A stretch of DNA of 64,000 bases from Trema orientale (GCA_002914845.1 JXTC01000019.1:91634-155633), one strand, 5' to 3'. Positions 1 through 12,199 are shown, numbered from the stretch's first letter. Made by a program: numbers and translations. The notes: generated by a model from the sequence alone, not told the origin.

Positions 1-1468
1 TGTTTCAAGCTCTTCTCTCCATAATTCTTCTTGAGTATCTTTCGCGGTTTGTTCATCAATTTTGCTACATACTCAAGTAAGTCATTAGTTCTTAATCACA
101 TGTTTGTTAACGTCAAAATATGAGTATTAGATTGAAACCTAAAAGGTCAACATGGTCTAGATATTTCCACACTTATCGTTGGCAACTCAACTTGTAAAAT
201 CTCAAAGAGCTAATATATAAAGTTCCAGGGAGTATTTATTAGGGGGACATGATAACAGCATAAAAAGAGACACAAGAAAAAGATAAAGGAGTGAAGAATG
301 GATATTATATCAACTCTAAGAAATGATAATAATAATTGGTTCATACAAGAAACAAAAGCTTCAACTGAATTATTACCATCTCTCAAGTAATTTTTTTTTA
401 TTTTTAAGTATTATTCAATTATATTCATTATTTTAGCCGTGCATTATAATTCCCACCTAGAGATTAGTCACTCCCACATAGAAAACTTTAGAGAAATTAA
501 CATATATTTATTATCGAAATTATATTACTTATTTCATTTATCATATCATCTTTACGTGATATTTCAATCGAATTTTGTACGCCCGGCTAGATTTCATTCA
601 CTATTATTCATTCAAAATATATATTGTCACCGTCTAATGGACAATCTCGCCACCAAAATAGTCGACTTTATTTTTTCATGTATTTTCATCCTAATTATTC
701 ATTTAAATTTAACTATTTGCATCCATATACAATCATGTACTCAATATCTATTCATTATATGCTAAATCATGTTTTATAGTAGCATGCCTAATGTAATCTA
801 GCAGAGCTTACTTAACTATACTACAAACAAAGTTACTCCATTAATTCACACATTCAGGTGTACATCCATCACTCATATGTGCTAAATTCCGTTTTATGCT
901 AGTAAATATAATCCAGCAGAATTTATCTAATAACACATCTAACATAATGTCACATCATAGCTTATTGCCCGTCTTATCGTCTAATCTTGTTTATTCATTG
1001 ATTAGCTTGAGCTCTACACACCAGTTACAACTTTCATAAAGGATAAGGATCTGAGCATATTTTTACCCTCCAACAAAATAGTTAAAAATTAGTAGAAATT
1101 GAATCTACATTTCAATCCCTTCTTAGACATAGAGGGCGTCATTGTAGGTATTTTTTAACCCAATAAGTATCATTATCATTGTTAGTAGGGGTGTCCGAAA
1201 TCTACAAAAAAAGCTAATATAATATGCAAAGCATGACTATCTACATATATATATGGATTAGATTGGATTGAAATTTTGAAATTCGTACCTCTATAGATCA
1301 GATATATTTTTCATTTGAGAGTAGATGAATCCAATTTGCATTTAATCTGTACATATGAAGAAAGTATTTATGTGTATATTTATACTTTATACATTTATTT
1401 TATTATTTATATATGACAAAAATTTATTAGAATTATTTACTTTTATTTGCTTGAGCAATATATATATA
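1..1468. other. Gene-free AT-rich DNA
   Basis: No convincing coding exon or structural RNA was seen here. The open frame at 439-765 is AT-rich, has no recognisable domain and starts inside simple AT sequence, so I treat it as chance. Confidence 0.6.
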
Positions 1469-1739
1469 GGTTCCCAATCCAATACGTATTTTTTTTACCT
1501 ATTTATAGGTATTTTTTTACCTATCCAAAAGTATTTTTTTTTAGCCGTTGGATCATTGATATAATGGCTACCATAATTAAAGTAGTTGAAAAAAAATAAA
1601 AATAAATACACATTATTTAATATTTTTCTCTCTCCATCTTTTATCATAAAAAGATGTATGTGACCAATTTTAATTGGACAAAACAATACCTATAAATAGG
1701 TAAAAAAAAAAAAAAAGAATACCTACTAGATTGGTACCC
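1469..1739. mobile_element. MITE-like element with about 45-bp terminal inverted repeats
   Basis: The left end (GGTTCCCAATCC..., then TACCTATTTATAGGTA) is repeated as its reverse complement at the right end (TACCTATAAATAGGTA ... ATTGGTACCC). The arms are about 45 bp and imperfect. The element sits within TA-rich microsatellite DNA, so the target duplication cannot be read. The interior has no coding capacity. The superfamily is unknown. Confidence 0.6.
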
Positions 1740-1820
1740 ATATATATATATATATGGAAGACTTCTCAATGGTTTCAATTTTTTTTTTTAACCATGAACG
1801 GATAATAAAAAAATTAGTGA

Positions 1821-1894
1821 TAGCATTAAATTTTTTTGATGCTGATAAATAGCATTAAATTTTTTTGATGCTGATAAATAGCATTAAATTTTTT
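1821..1894. repeat. 29-bp tandem repeat, about 2.5 copies
   Basis: The unit starts TAGCATTAAATTTTTTTGAT and continues GCTGATAAA. Two full copies (1821-1849, 1850-1878) are followed by a partial copy from 1879. The match is essentially perfect, so the array is young. Confidence 0.85.
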
Positions 1895-2608
1895 GGCCAA
1901 CCACCAAACTATCACCACCGTAGGATATAGATCTAACGGCTTAAACCATTGTAACCATCTATGTGTAAATATTATTGTAACCATTTAAACCAAACTCATA
2001 TATATATATATACACACATATATACACATATATATATAAGGTGATGTTTCAATGGAGATTTTTATTTTTACTCCATGGATGGGTACTCTAATTTGGGCCA
2101 TTGGATTTTAATCTAATGGCTAAAATAATATTCGTAGATTTACTTAAAAAAATTATTATAATCAATACATATATAAATATAGAAAGTTATTTAAAACAAA
2201 AAAGATAGGTAACCTGATGAGTAGGTCAATTTTTTTTTTCTTTTTATAAGAAAATAAAACTAGTAAAAAATTACTAATAATCCCAAATCACTCTCAATTA
2301 TCTTATTCGTTGAAAAAAAAAATAAAACAAAAGAAGTACAAATTTTAAGTTGTTTCACGCATAATTTTTTTTTCAAACAAATTTTCTTTCAATATAGTTA
2401 TTTTATTTATTTATTTTTAAAACAATTTATTCATAATATAAAAATTATACTAGCTTAGATTTTACCTTTCGTATAGTAAAAGGGAATCTAAAATTATGAG
2501 TGATGGGCCAAACTTTTTTAAAAAAAGAAAAGGGTTTCTATCACTTTTACATATAAAAAACTAAAAGAATTACAAAAATACGGAACTCAGGTTTTTTTTC
2601 AAATTTTC
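1895..2608. other. Gene-free AT-rich DNA
   Basis: This stretch holds AT-rich sequence, a short TA/CA microsatellite near 2000-2037 and a phrase near 2095-2125 (TGGATTTTAATCTAATGGCT) of the kind common in plant MITEs. I see no exon. Confidence 0.5.
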
Positions 2609-2851
2609 GTACGATTTTTATTAGAAAAATATCATTTCTTAAAAAATATTTAGAAAAATACCATTTTTAAAAGTAATTACTGATTAACGGTTTCTAGAAA
2701 CTTGTTACTAGTTACTAGTTACCAGTTATATACCAGTTATAAATACCTTTGGTTACCAGAAACTGGTTATCAGAAACTAGTCACTATTTTAAAAAATGAC
2801 ATTTTTCTAAATAGTTTTAAAAAAAGGGTATTTATCTAATAAAAACCGTAC
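2609..2851. mobile_element. Fold-back element with GGTTACCAG-type centre
   Basis: The left arm (GTACGATTTTTATTAG, then AAAATACCATTTTTAAAAGT) pairs with the right arm (ATGACATTTTTCTAAATAG ... CTAATAAAAACCGTAC). The 2690-2790 centre iterates short words such as GTTACTAGTTAC, ACCAGTTAT and GGTTACCAGAAACTGG. No ORF is present. Arms of the same type occur at 4630-4895 and 14800-15110. Confidence 0.6.
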
Positions 2852-3877
2852 CACACCTTAAAAAAACTTAAATCACCATATTTTTCAAATTTTTTTCTAA
2901 ATTACCGTATAATGTCTAATTTCCTCAAAAGAAAAAGCTAAACTTGTGCTAAAAATCCTAAAAACTATAGTTGAATAATCTTCTCAGTTCAATATTCTAT
3001 ATGCTAACAGAGCCCAAATTACTCATTCCCCTAAACCTATTGGCCTAAAACTCAATTTCAAGCCTATGTGATCGTTGGGTGCATTCAAATATTCACGCAG
3101 GATAATTTCAGTAAGGGTTTAATCTTATTTTGGCTCTCAAACTATTACCTGAATATCATTTTGGCCCTTAATCTTTAAAACGTCCCGATTTTGGCACCCA
3201 ATCTTTTTGTTGAGAAATTTTATTAAGTATACTCAATAATACAACTAATTTGAGATACATGCACATACTCCACTCAATTAAACTTTTAGATATATGCTTC
3301 TAGGTACCTAGAAAGACTAAAATACCCTCAATATTTACACTATGCCTCTATCGTTCTAGTAGTCTAAACACTCTCTATTTCCTTCTTCCCCTTATATTTC
3401 TCTCTCTATCTCAATGAAAAACAATCCCAAGTTGAAAAGAAAACAATATCAATATTAAAAAAAGATGTGCTAAAGCTTTGTTAATAAAAACAATCAAGTT
3501 CTCAAGCCTCATTAGCTCTAATATAAGTTTGATCGACACATCAATGTGAGTAAGCAATAATTCTATCTTTAAATATAATGGGTAGTATATTCCTAAGTTT
3601 CGAATTGTTTTTAAAAAAAATAATCAATTACTTATAGATAAAGAACCGCGATACCTACTATTTTGTACCAAAAATGACAAATTTTGAAAAACAACGATTT
3701 TTTACCAAAACTATCATTTTCAACTTTTTTTTTTTAAATTAGCAAAAATAGGTTTGAAAATCATCGAATCTCAAGTTATATACATTGGGGTCTAAATTTC
3801 ATCGAAATTTGTCGAAACCAATCGGGAAGATGGTCGAAAATCATCTTATGCCATTTAGTTATTGTTATTTTGCAATT
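2852..3877. other. Gene-free AT-rich DNA
   Basis: No coding exon was recognised. The 3115-3205 stretch has phrases such as TTTTGGCTCTCAAACTATT and ATCATTTTGGCCC that look like part of a fold-back or MITE family. Confidence 0.5.
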
Positions 3878-3885
3878 ATGTGAAT
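3878..3885. repeat. Target-site duplication, left copy (ATGTGAAT)
   Basis: This 8-bp sequence is repeated exactly at 4597-4604, directly flanking the element 3886-4596. Eight bp is the duplication length typical of hAT transposition. Confidence 0.85.
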
Positions 3886-4596
3886 TAGGGGTGTTCATGA
3901 CCGGTTTAGACGATCTAAATTGTCAATCCAGAAACCAATCCGAATGTGCGGTTTGGCCGATTTACCAATCCATGCGGTTTGAGTTTGTGGATTCAAACCG
4001 GCCAAACCGCACCTACATTTTTGCGGCCGGTTTGGGCGGTTTCCGCGGTTTGAAAACTTATAAAATTTGAATTAATATAATATCAACTAAGCTCATATCA
4101 AAATCATATTTCATCTAAAATATAAAGTCCAAATATAAAACGAAACCATAACATAGTTAAAAGCTATAACCAAATCGAAAGTCATAGTAAACTTAAATTT
4201 TAGTTACAACTTACAACTTAATCAAAATTGAATAGTAAACTTAAAGTCTTTAATCTTAAACATATCACAACAACAAGACTTAAAGTCTAAAATATCATAA
4301 GAGTTTAAGTAACATAGTCCTAAATAAGCTAAGAGAAATCATTACTCAATTAGAATGAATAAGCTTAAATTTTTAACTATTAATATACATTTAAAAAAAA
4401 ATACATATACAAACTTATTGGCCGGTTCGGTTTGAATCCGACCGAATTTTTCTAAAACCAAAAACCAAACCGGCCAAGTCGATTTTCATATTTTCTAATC
4501 TGTAACCGGCTATTTAAAAAAAAAACCGCACAGATTGGGCGGTTTGGATTGGATTGGGCGGTTTCTACGGTTTGGCGGTTTTTTTGAACAGCCCTA
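3886..4596. mobile_element. Non-autonomous hAT-type element (711 bp)
   Basis: The element starts TAGGGGTGTTCA and ends TGAACAGCCCTA, near-perfect terminal inverted repeats. A perfect 8-bp duplication ATGTGAAT flanks it. Both subterminal regions are dense in GCGGTTTGG/CCGGTTTG words (3898-4056 and 4420-4578), while the centre is plain AT-rich DNA. No transposase is encoded: the 66-codon open frame at 3870-4070 is a translation of the subterminal repeats. The end sequence, duplication length and repeat-rich subterminal regions fit plant hAT elements moved in trans. Related termini occur at 58684-59409 and 61589-62215. Confidence 0.85.
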
Positions 4597-4629
4597 ATGT
4601 GAATTAGTCAAAGTATGTCTTTGAAATAA

Positions 4630-4895
4630 ATTAGGTGAATACCACTTTTTTTTCTTCATTAATTAAATCTACCATCATACCACTTTTTAAAATGAATTCT
4701 TGACGATCTTGACGGATTCTTGACAGATTCTTGATGTCAGTGGTAATCTTGACAGATTCTTGATGAATTCTTGACGGATTCTTGATAAATTCTTGACAGA
4801 TTCTTGACTAATTCTCTCCCAAAAGTGGTAGAATCTAATAGTGGTGGTAAATTTAGTTAAATATTTGAAAAAAGTGGTAATTGTCTACTTAACCT
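4630..4895. mobile_element. Fold-back element with a GATTCTTGAC array at its centre
   Basis: The left arm (AGGTGAATACCACTTTTTTT ... AAATCTACCATCATACCAC) pairs with the right arm (GTGGTGGTAAATTTAG ... AAAAAAGTGGTAATTG). At 4695-4812 the centre is a degenerate array of the 10-12 bp word GATTCTTGAC(A/G). It is non-coding. Confidence 0.65.
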
Positions 4896-5045
4896 GATGT
4901 TTCTAGATATATTTTTGTCAGGAAAACACACGCCTCTTTTTTATTGAATAGAGCATATATCTCAAATTTTGTGTAGTGGCTAGTAGGTATTTGACAAAAT
5001 TTGGCCTTAAAACTTAGTATATGTACAGGGCCCAAACTTAATAGC

Positions 5046-5240
5046 TAAGGGCCTGTTTGGGATAGCTTTTACTTCTTGAAGTAAAAGTTTAAAAGATCTT
5101 CTTAAAAAAGATGGTGGGTCCATGCTTCTTTAAAAAGATCTTTTGGATACAGAAAGATCTTCTAAAAATCCATCCAAACACTCCTAAAAGATCTTTTGAG
5201 CTCTAAAAAATCTTTGAAAGCTGTGCTAAACAGGCCCTAA
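5046..5240. mobile_element. Tourist/PIF-Harbinger-like MITE with TAA target duplication
   Basis: The element proper is 5049-5237 (189 bp), starting GGGCCTGTTTGGGATAGC and ending GCTGTGCTAAACAGGCCC. Three-base TAA duplications flank it (5046-5048 and 5238-5240). The interior has several AAAGATCTTTT palindromes. Length, ends and duplication fit the Tourist type. Confidence 0.8.
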
Positions 5241-5439
5241 ATAACCACCCATGTCCCTTTGGAATATACTGTACCAAAAATATCCTTCTGAAGCCCAAAC
5301 CACTTAAGCCCAACACCCAATTTCTTCATTAGATTTTGGTGAAATACTCCCCCTACATTTCCATGGCTGATTTTTTCAGAGAGGTCTTTTGTGCTAGGAA
5401 AAGTTCGGACATTCTCCATTGAGCTTCAGCTTTTCCATT

Positions 5440-5645
5440 ATTTTTTTAAATGCTAGGAGAGAGAAATTGCTCAGAATTGAAACCCTACGTGGTTTTGGGC
5501 TACAGCACTGAAGAAGGCTAAGTCGTCTCCATCGAAATTATTTCGTCAGCGCCGGACGCGAAGACAACCAAATTCTTGAAGCTGAAGAAAGTCGAGGCGC
5601 TGAGGAAGGCCAAGTCGTCTCCTTCTCACCCTCCATTCGTCAAGG
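5440..5645 (+). pseudogene. Possible orphan 5' exon with a duplicated Lys/Ser-rich segment
   Basis: This patch has normal base composition, unlike its AT-rich surroundings. A GAAGGCTAAGTCGTCTCC-like sequence occurs twice (near 5514 and 5604), each encoding AL(K/R)KAKSSPS. The patch ends at AAG|GTATTG, a plausible splice donor, but I find no matching downstream exon. The ORF is broken between the two repeats. It may be a captured gene fragment or the start of a dead Mutator-like gene. I do not recognise the protein. Confidence 0.3.
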
Positions 5646-8600
5646 TATTGAGTCCGACTATGGGGATTTTTGTTGATTCAGCTTATGATTCTCTTGCCCT
5701 AGATATGAAATCATTGGTTTTTGAACTATTCATTTATTTATTTATTAATTGCACATTAATTTATAATTTTTTATATTGGTTCATAAAATTTTCGTAATAG
5801 TTCATGTTTTTTTATAGTAGTTTATAAATTTTTCATCACTAATTTAATTTGTGTTTGTTTAATAAGTTTATGTGTTTCATTCATAACCATAATTTATTTT
5901 TTGATACTATACTATTTGGTTTATAAACTTATGCCTTTAGTTTGTGAATTCATGAGTGTGGTTCATGATCTTACTTATATGGTTCACATCTGCTATGTAG
6001 ATATTGTTTAGTTCATTCATTTCCTAAAACTATATATATGATTCATAAATTTATTAATGTTTGTTTTTGGTTCATTATCTATTTAATTTGTATTTGGTTA
6101 ATAAGTTTATCTCTTTGGGTATATCGATTCTTATAATTTCCTGAATTGCAAAAGTCTTGCCTACATATATATATATATATATTAGTTTTGGTTCATGGTT
6201 GATTCTTATTTCTACAACTATAAATCTAGTATTTTAGATGCATTTGAGTTTATGTACACAGAATGAGTTATTGTTATAAGATTTTACTTTAAATCTGGTT
6301 TACAGATATATAGTTTTATAAATATCTGGTTTATAGATTTCTGTTTTTTTTCAATTGCACACATTTATAAACTCGAATGCATACATTTATGTAGTATTTA
6401 ATTCTATTTGGTTCATGAATTTTCCATAATAGTTCATAATTTTTTTATAGTGGTCATGAATTTTTCAATATATGTTTAATTTGTATTTGGTTAAAAAGTT
6501 TATATATTTCATTCATAACCTTGTGTATTTGTTTCATATATTTATAGAATTCCAATTAAAATAGAGTACATTATACCAAAAACGAAGTGGCCAAACCTCT
6601 TATAGTACTTACTGTTTACACAATGATGATACTAAACTTCGTGGAATCCACAACTTTTTATGAGAAGAGAACAGAGATCACAAAGGAGACTTCACTCTAA
6701 ACTTTGTAGAAGATATTAAAGTACTACAAAATAGGAAAGATAACTCTACAAAATCAATACTGGTATAAATGAAATTGGCTAAAGGACATGACTTTTAATA
6801 CTTGGTATATAACTTATGAACTTAGTTTGACACCTCAGTGTGGTATATGCTAATTTGAACATGATATATGATTTTTAATGCCTAGTACATGACACGTAAA
6901 TTCTGACAGTTTCTATCATGAAAACAGGGGTGATTGCGGAATGTTTGTAATAAAAAAAAAAAGGAGGCATTGATGATAAATACCAGTATAAATAAAATAA
7001 ATTAAGAGAAAATACAATTCCATCGGCAGAAGATGACTGTATAACTTTATCATTGGGTCAATAACAAGTTGAGGACATGATACATAAGTGATACAAAAAC
7101 ACAAAAGTAAAAGTGATATAGAACATATAATCTTGTTTTGGTTTAGAAAAAATAATATGATATTTTGATTTTTTGGTTTAATAAGTATTATTATACTGAA
7201 TACTTTTAAGTATGAAAATACTGAATCTTATACAATTTTCTCATTAGCTCATATGTTTTATGTAATGCGATTTGATATAAATCTAAATTATTACTTACTT
7301 GCTTCTAGTTATTCACTTTGTGAAATACGCTCGAGTAATACGAATGATAATGTATATTAAAAAAAATTTCTCTTTATGATATATAATCTCATATACTATG
7401 ACAAAATTTTAATATAGCATGACTAAAAATTCGTGTACCTGAAAGTGTAAGAATACCTAGAAATAAAATAACAATATCTAATACTTAAAGTAATGAATTT
7501 GGTATATAAACTCCTAAATATTGACAAAGTTTCCATATACTATGACCAAAAATTTATTGTGTTAAAACACTTAGAAACAAAATAACAATATCTATTTATG
7601 AATCTGAAATCTGGTATATAACCTCATATGCCATGATAAAATGTATATATACCAGAACTAAAATTTTATGCACCCAAATATGGGAAAAAAAAGGAAACCC
7701 TTTGTTTAATAATGAAACAAACTACAAACTCAATATAAAGAGACTATTGATCCCTACAGTTTTTTATCCTTTTCAGAAGACGTAATTCGATAATAATTGA
7801 ATTTCGGCAAGTTTTTCGATTGTAGCCAACTTGCATCAGCTGCACTTGACTTATTTCTTTTTTTTGAAATCACCAACGAAGAAGATTATTTTCTTTTTGG
7901 CCCCCTAACAATAATGATAATGAATAATAACACGTATCTTTGCTATACCTAGAAACATATTAAAAATAAATAAGTAAAAAACAATAAGTATACCCAGTAC
8001 ATAAAAAAATAAACTAGGTACATGAATCAGTAAATAAGGTACATAATCACATAAACCATATATAAAAGAAACATGTTTCAAATTACTATCAAATCAGTAA
8101 ATAAGGTACATAAGTGTATGAACTATAACAAAAAGTATAGAAACTAAAGACAAAGTACTCAATATGTTCAACGATACTACCACGACAAAAAATACACTAC
8201 CATAAAAATCACATATACCACAACTAGAAATGTACGAAATAAATAACAAATAATGAACATGCAATATCCATAAAACATAAATGCTATATATCGCCTCAAA
8301 AATCCTATATATCACGTCCAAAAATATATGAACAAAAAGAAGAAAGAAAATACTCAACATGTTCACAAACAAAAAGTAGAGAATAGAAACACCATGTACC
8401 AATGCAAAAAACACATATACCGCAACAAAAGATCTATGAACCGAACTAAAAATAGTAAAATTATTTAACAACAAAAATAGAAAAACGGTAATGCCATATA
8501 TCAACACAAAAAATATATGTACCATAACAAACAATTCATGAACTATTATCAATTACAAAAAATAATTCAAAAATAATATACCACAGCCAAAAATACCATA

Positions 8601-9139
8601 TACCACCTTAAAATCACATATACCATAATCAAAATTTTATGAACCAAACAAGAAAATACCTAACATATTCATAAACAAAAGCTAGAAAGAAGAAAAACTA
8701 TATACCAGCACAAAAATCACATATACCGAACAAAGAATTCATGAACCAAGCTAAAAATAGTAAATATTTTTAGCAATAAAAAAATAACAAACAGTAATAC
8801 CATATACCACCTAAAAAAATATATGAATCAAGACAAAAAATTCATAAACTAATACCAGTTCCGGAAAATAATTCAAAAATATATAGGAAAACACAAATAA
8901 TACTTATTTGATAATAAAAAAAAGATTATATAAGAAATTAATATCAGTCAAAAAACAAAGTAGTAATAAAAATCAAAAGCCCCAAAACAAGACACAATAC
9001 AATCAATAAAATCAAAATCAAAGCTCATATCAACAATATAATACATACCTCCAAAGATGAAATAACAAATTCGCCAAAAACACCACCTGAGAAGAAAATA
9101 AAAACACCATAAAGTACGAAAGTTCATCAGAAAATTGAT

Positions 9140-9185
<46 letters not shown>

Positions 9186-9240
9186 TAGAGAAAGAGACAG
9201 AAAAGAAGATAGGGAAAAAAAGAACAAACAAGATAAGAGC
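5646..9240. other. Long gene-free block of iterated AT-rich words
   Basis: There is no credible gene. From 5720 to 6560 words such as GGTTCATGAATTTT and AATAGTTCATAATTTTT recur. From 6780 to 8880 words such as GGTATATAA, CATATACCA and AAAAATATATGAACC recur at irregular spacing. The 152-codon frame on the - strand at 8552-8094 is only a hydrophobic translation of these words. The block could be the expanded intron or interior of a decayed element. Confidence 0.5.
9148..9185. repeat. (GA)n microsatellite
   Basis: An almost uninterrupted GA dinucleotide run, continuing into impure GA-rich sequence to about 9210. Confidence 0.9.
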
Positions 9241-9589
9241 AAAACTAGAAACTAAAAGATTAATTAACTAAAAAATTTTTTAAACTTGGATATTTAGCTA
9301 TAAAATCTAAAACTTGGATATCTACTTAAACAAATTTTAAAAAAAGGACATACACCTAAATTTCTGTTTTGTGTATTACTGACCTAATTATTGAAAGTTC
9401 TCTTTTTCTTTGTCCTATTTAACCCATTTTTTATCACTTTTTTGTTATAAATGAATCGAAAAGTAAAATGTGCCAATAACGTGAGTGGTGGTTAATCCTG
9501 TTATTAGCTTCTAAATTATACCTCAAATTTCACAGGCCCATGTACTTTAAAATGCACTTATTTGGGCACTTGATCTATCCAAGTGTTTC

Positions 9590-9692
9590 ATTTTACATCC
9601 TTTAGGCACTTTTGTTGTTAAAAATATATGCAAGAGAGTATGATTTTACATCCTTTAGGCACTTTTGTTAAAAATATATGGAAAAGAGTATG
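9590..9692. repeat. Two-copy tandem duplication, about 53 bp
   Basis: Copies at 9590-9642 and 9643-9692 both start ATTTTACATCCTTTAGGCAC and end GAGTATG. They differ by one 3-bp indel and two substitutions. Confidence 0.85.
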
Positions 9693-9724
9693 AGACATTC
9701 ACACGGTATCTTAAAGGAATAATG

Positions 9725-10620
9725 GCAACATTCGTCTCTAGTGTATTACTATTTTAGTATATTAGTTGCCAACTTTTTTTTTTTTTTTATAGTATTCAAG
9801 TACCTAAGACTTATCTTTTTGGCACTATTAATCCTTTTAGCATATTTTATCCAAGTAGAATTCATTTGTATGGAAAAATTTTGCGTCATTGATCCCTATT
9901 ATTTCAATTGTTTAACAGTTTAGTCTCTATTTTTTTTTTTTTCATATTAACAATATTAGATTAACCAATCTTTCTAAAAATTAGAAAATTCAAAAAGAAA
10001 AAAAATACACTGACAGACCTTAGTTTATGTCAAACTATAGAAACTCTTATGAATAAAAAAATTATTTTACCATGTTTAAAACTAAAAAAATTTCACATAT
10101 GCCCTTTTCTACTAGTCAAATTTAACTAAAAATTTACTATATCCATTAAATTTTCATTTAATTATGAATGATTATTCTAAAAAATTAACAAACTATTTAT
10201 AGCAAACAAACCTGGAAAGTTTTATAGATTTTTCAAATTTTTTATGTTCTTCTAAACAAAATAACTTGTTGTTTACATGTAAAAATTAATATAATTAAGT
10301 CTGGAGTTTATAGATTTTCTCAATTTGTTGTTTTGCCAAGCATTTTCACTATTATTATTTTTATTTTGGAAGATACCATTGATACGAATACCCAAAAAAA
10401 GGGACTAAATTATTAAACATTTTAAACATTAGGGATTAATAGTGCAGAATTTCTCCCATTTAAATGAATTCTGATGGAATCTTGGATGGAATATACTAAA
10501 AGAACTGATGGTACTAAAACGAGAAACGTAAGGCACTTGAATACTAAAAAAAAAAAGAAGATTGAGGACCAATATGCCAAAATAATAATACGTTGGCAAC
10601 CAATAGTGTCATTTACCCTC
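9725..10620. mobile_element. Long inverted-repeat (fold-back) element, about 0.9 kb
   Basis: The left part (GTTGCCAAC ... TAGTATTCAAGTACCTAAG ... TATCCAAGTAGAATTCAT ... TTTAGTCTCTA) recurs as its reverse complement in the right part (TGAATTCTGATGG, CTTGAATACTA, GTTGGCAACC). The arms are roughly 250 bp and imperfect, and the middle (about 9990-10340) is AT-rich and non-coding. I cannot see a clean target duplication. Confidence 0.6.
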
Positions 10621-10845
10621 TCTTAAAAGAACATTTTCTTTTTTTGTTTTGTTTTTTCTTTTGAAAAGAATCCTAAAGAGATTTTATTAAGAACTAGAAA
10701 GAACATCATACAAAAAAGAAGGAACAAACCCCTAATCCTCTGAAAAGGCAACCAAAGATCTCAAACACACTAACGCTAGAGGGTAGGCTACCATATTTTC
10801 ACGGTGAGAAATATGGTAACAACTTCCACCTTCTACAAGTGAGAT

Positions 10846-11070
10846 TTTTTTTATAAAAAAAATGAGGCTTAACTAATGACCTCTATTTATTACAAATTAA
10901 AGGAAAATACCTACTACAACCCAATTAAAGGAAAATACCTACTACAACCCAATCCCCACCCCATTCCATTAGGGATAATAGGTTTTCACGCCTACCCCCA
11001 ATGTGACTCATATCTAGGACCGAGATCACATATAGTGGGTGCTCTTACTACTTAAGCTAACCTACTTCGT
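10846..11070 (-). mobile_element. tRNA-derived SINE inserted in the LINE
   Basis: On the - strand, box A-like TAGCTTAAGTAGTAAGAGC is followed by box B-like GATCTCGGTCCTAGAT, then a body and an A-rich 3' tail (10846-10860 read as T/A). Target duplications flank it: CACCTTCTACAAGTGAGAT (10827-10845) and CACCTCCTACAAGTGAGAT (11071-11089), 18 of 19 identical. A 28-bp piece starting AATTAAAGGAAAATACC is tandemly duplicated inside (about 10899-10953). Head structure, tail and long duplication fit a tRNA-derived SINE. Confidence 0.8.
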
Positions 11071-11089
11071 CACCTCCTACAAGTGAGAT

Positions 11090-12185
11090 AAAATCAATAA
11101 TATCTTTCATAATCAGACCATCAACAAAACTAATAGAACAATTATTAATAGCTTGGACAATATTCACAGCATCACACTCCAAACAAGAGAGTTGCAGATC
11201 ACGATTAGAAGCGAGCAAAAGTTCCTCTCTAACAGCCATAAGTTCAGCTTGATGAGCAGAGAATGCTCCATCAAATCTGCCATAAGAGAAAGCAACAACA
11301 GCTCAGAAGAATCCCGAATCACCGTACCATATCCTGCCCTTCCGTCCTTTTCTACAAAGGAAGCATCAGAATTTAGCTTTAGACCACTCATATTCGCGAG
11401 GGGACCTATATCTAATCTTCTGCTACTGCATGCCCTGGACAACGAACCACAAAAGCAACAACATGGTAACTTGCCAAAACCCGATCAGCATTATCAAGAA
11501 TATCCGAAGGAGAGGAAATATGTTGTCAAACACCATTCAATTTCTTGCACCCTAAATACTCCAGTATAGGCAACAAAAAACATTCAGCTTATCCTTTGAT
11601 AAAGTCTATGCAGCAAAGATACAAAGAGCTCCAAAGGTAAAACCATCAAACTTATATAGCTTCAACCATAAAGAACTCAAAGTCCATATATTAGAGACAA
11701 GATCACAAGACCAAAAGGCATGAAGGGAAGATTCCTCTTCCCGCTTACACCAAGGACACCAAGCTAAACAACGAACATGACGATTCTGGAGATTAAGTCT
11801 TGTCGGTAAAACCTCTAAGAAACTTCTCCACAAGCAAATTTTAATCTTCAAAGGAATAGATAACTTCCAAAAACTTTTCCACCAAACAAAATCTGCCCCA
11901 ACCTTAGAACTTTCTGCCTCCACACAAAGAGAACGTGCTAGCTTATATCTTGATTTAAAAAAAATGCACCCTAGTAGATTCAAAGTGCCAAATTAAAATA
12001 TCTAGGTAATACATGCAACTAAGAGGAATGCATCTTATAAGCTCTACATCAACTGGCCACAAAAAATGCTTTAAAAAATCAATATTCCAAACACCTTGAT
12101 GTATAAAATCCCCAAGATGCCAATGATCCTCAAGATGAGAGATATGAGTAATAGGTTTAAAAGAGGTAGGTTGAGATAAATAATT
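11090..12185 (-). pseudogene. LINE ORF2 C-terminal fragment (zf-RVT plus RNase H-like)
   Basis: The first part (about 12185-11600) encodes the reverse-transcriptase zinc-binding region: WKLSIPLKIKICLWRSFLEV, then the cysteine pair in CPWCKREEES and the following HAFWSCD. Further on (11400-11100) it encodes an RNase H-like domain, with LKLNSDASF carrying the first catalytic Asp, GYGTVIRDS, and LECDAVNIVQAIN with a second conserved acidic position. The frame is broken several times, including between LNSDASF and LECDAV and near 11590. Endonuclease and reverse transcriptase domains are absent. It cannot be functional. Confidence 0.75.
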
Positions 12186-12199
12186 TAAAAGGATATTTG

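Larger units (their letters stand above)
10632..12185 (-). mobile_element. 5'-truncated LINE (L1-type) remnant
   Basis: Read on the - strand, it begins inside ORF2 near 12185, passes through a zinc-binding region and an RNase H-like region, and ends in a 3' UTR with AATAAAAT followed by an A-rich tail (seen as T-rich sequence at 10632-10662). The order and the 5' truncation are those of a plant L1-type LINE. TTAAAAG occurs at both outer edges and may be a short target duplication. A SINE has inserted near the 3' end (10846-11070). Confidence 0.75.

Noticed and set aside
439-765. 108-codon frame in AT-rich DNA
   Set aside because: No domain, no homologous copy in the window and composition equal to its flanks.
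8094-8552. 152-codon frame on the - strand, very hydrophobic
   Set aside because: It is a translation of iterated AT-rich words, with no domain, no splice context and extreme Phe/Ile/Leu/Tyr bias.
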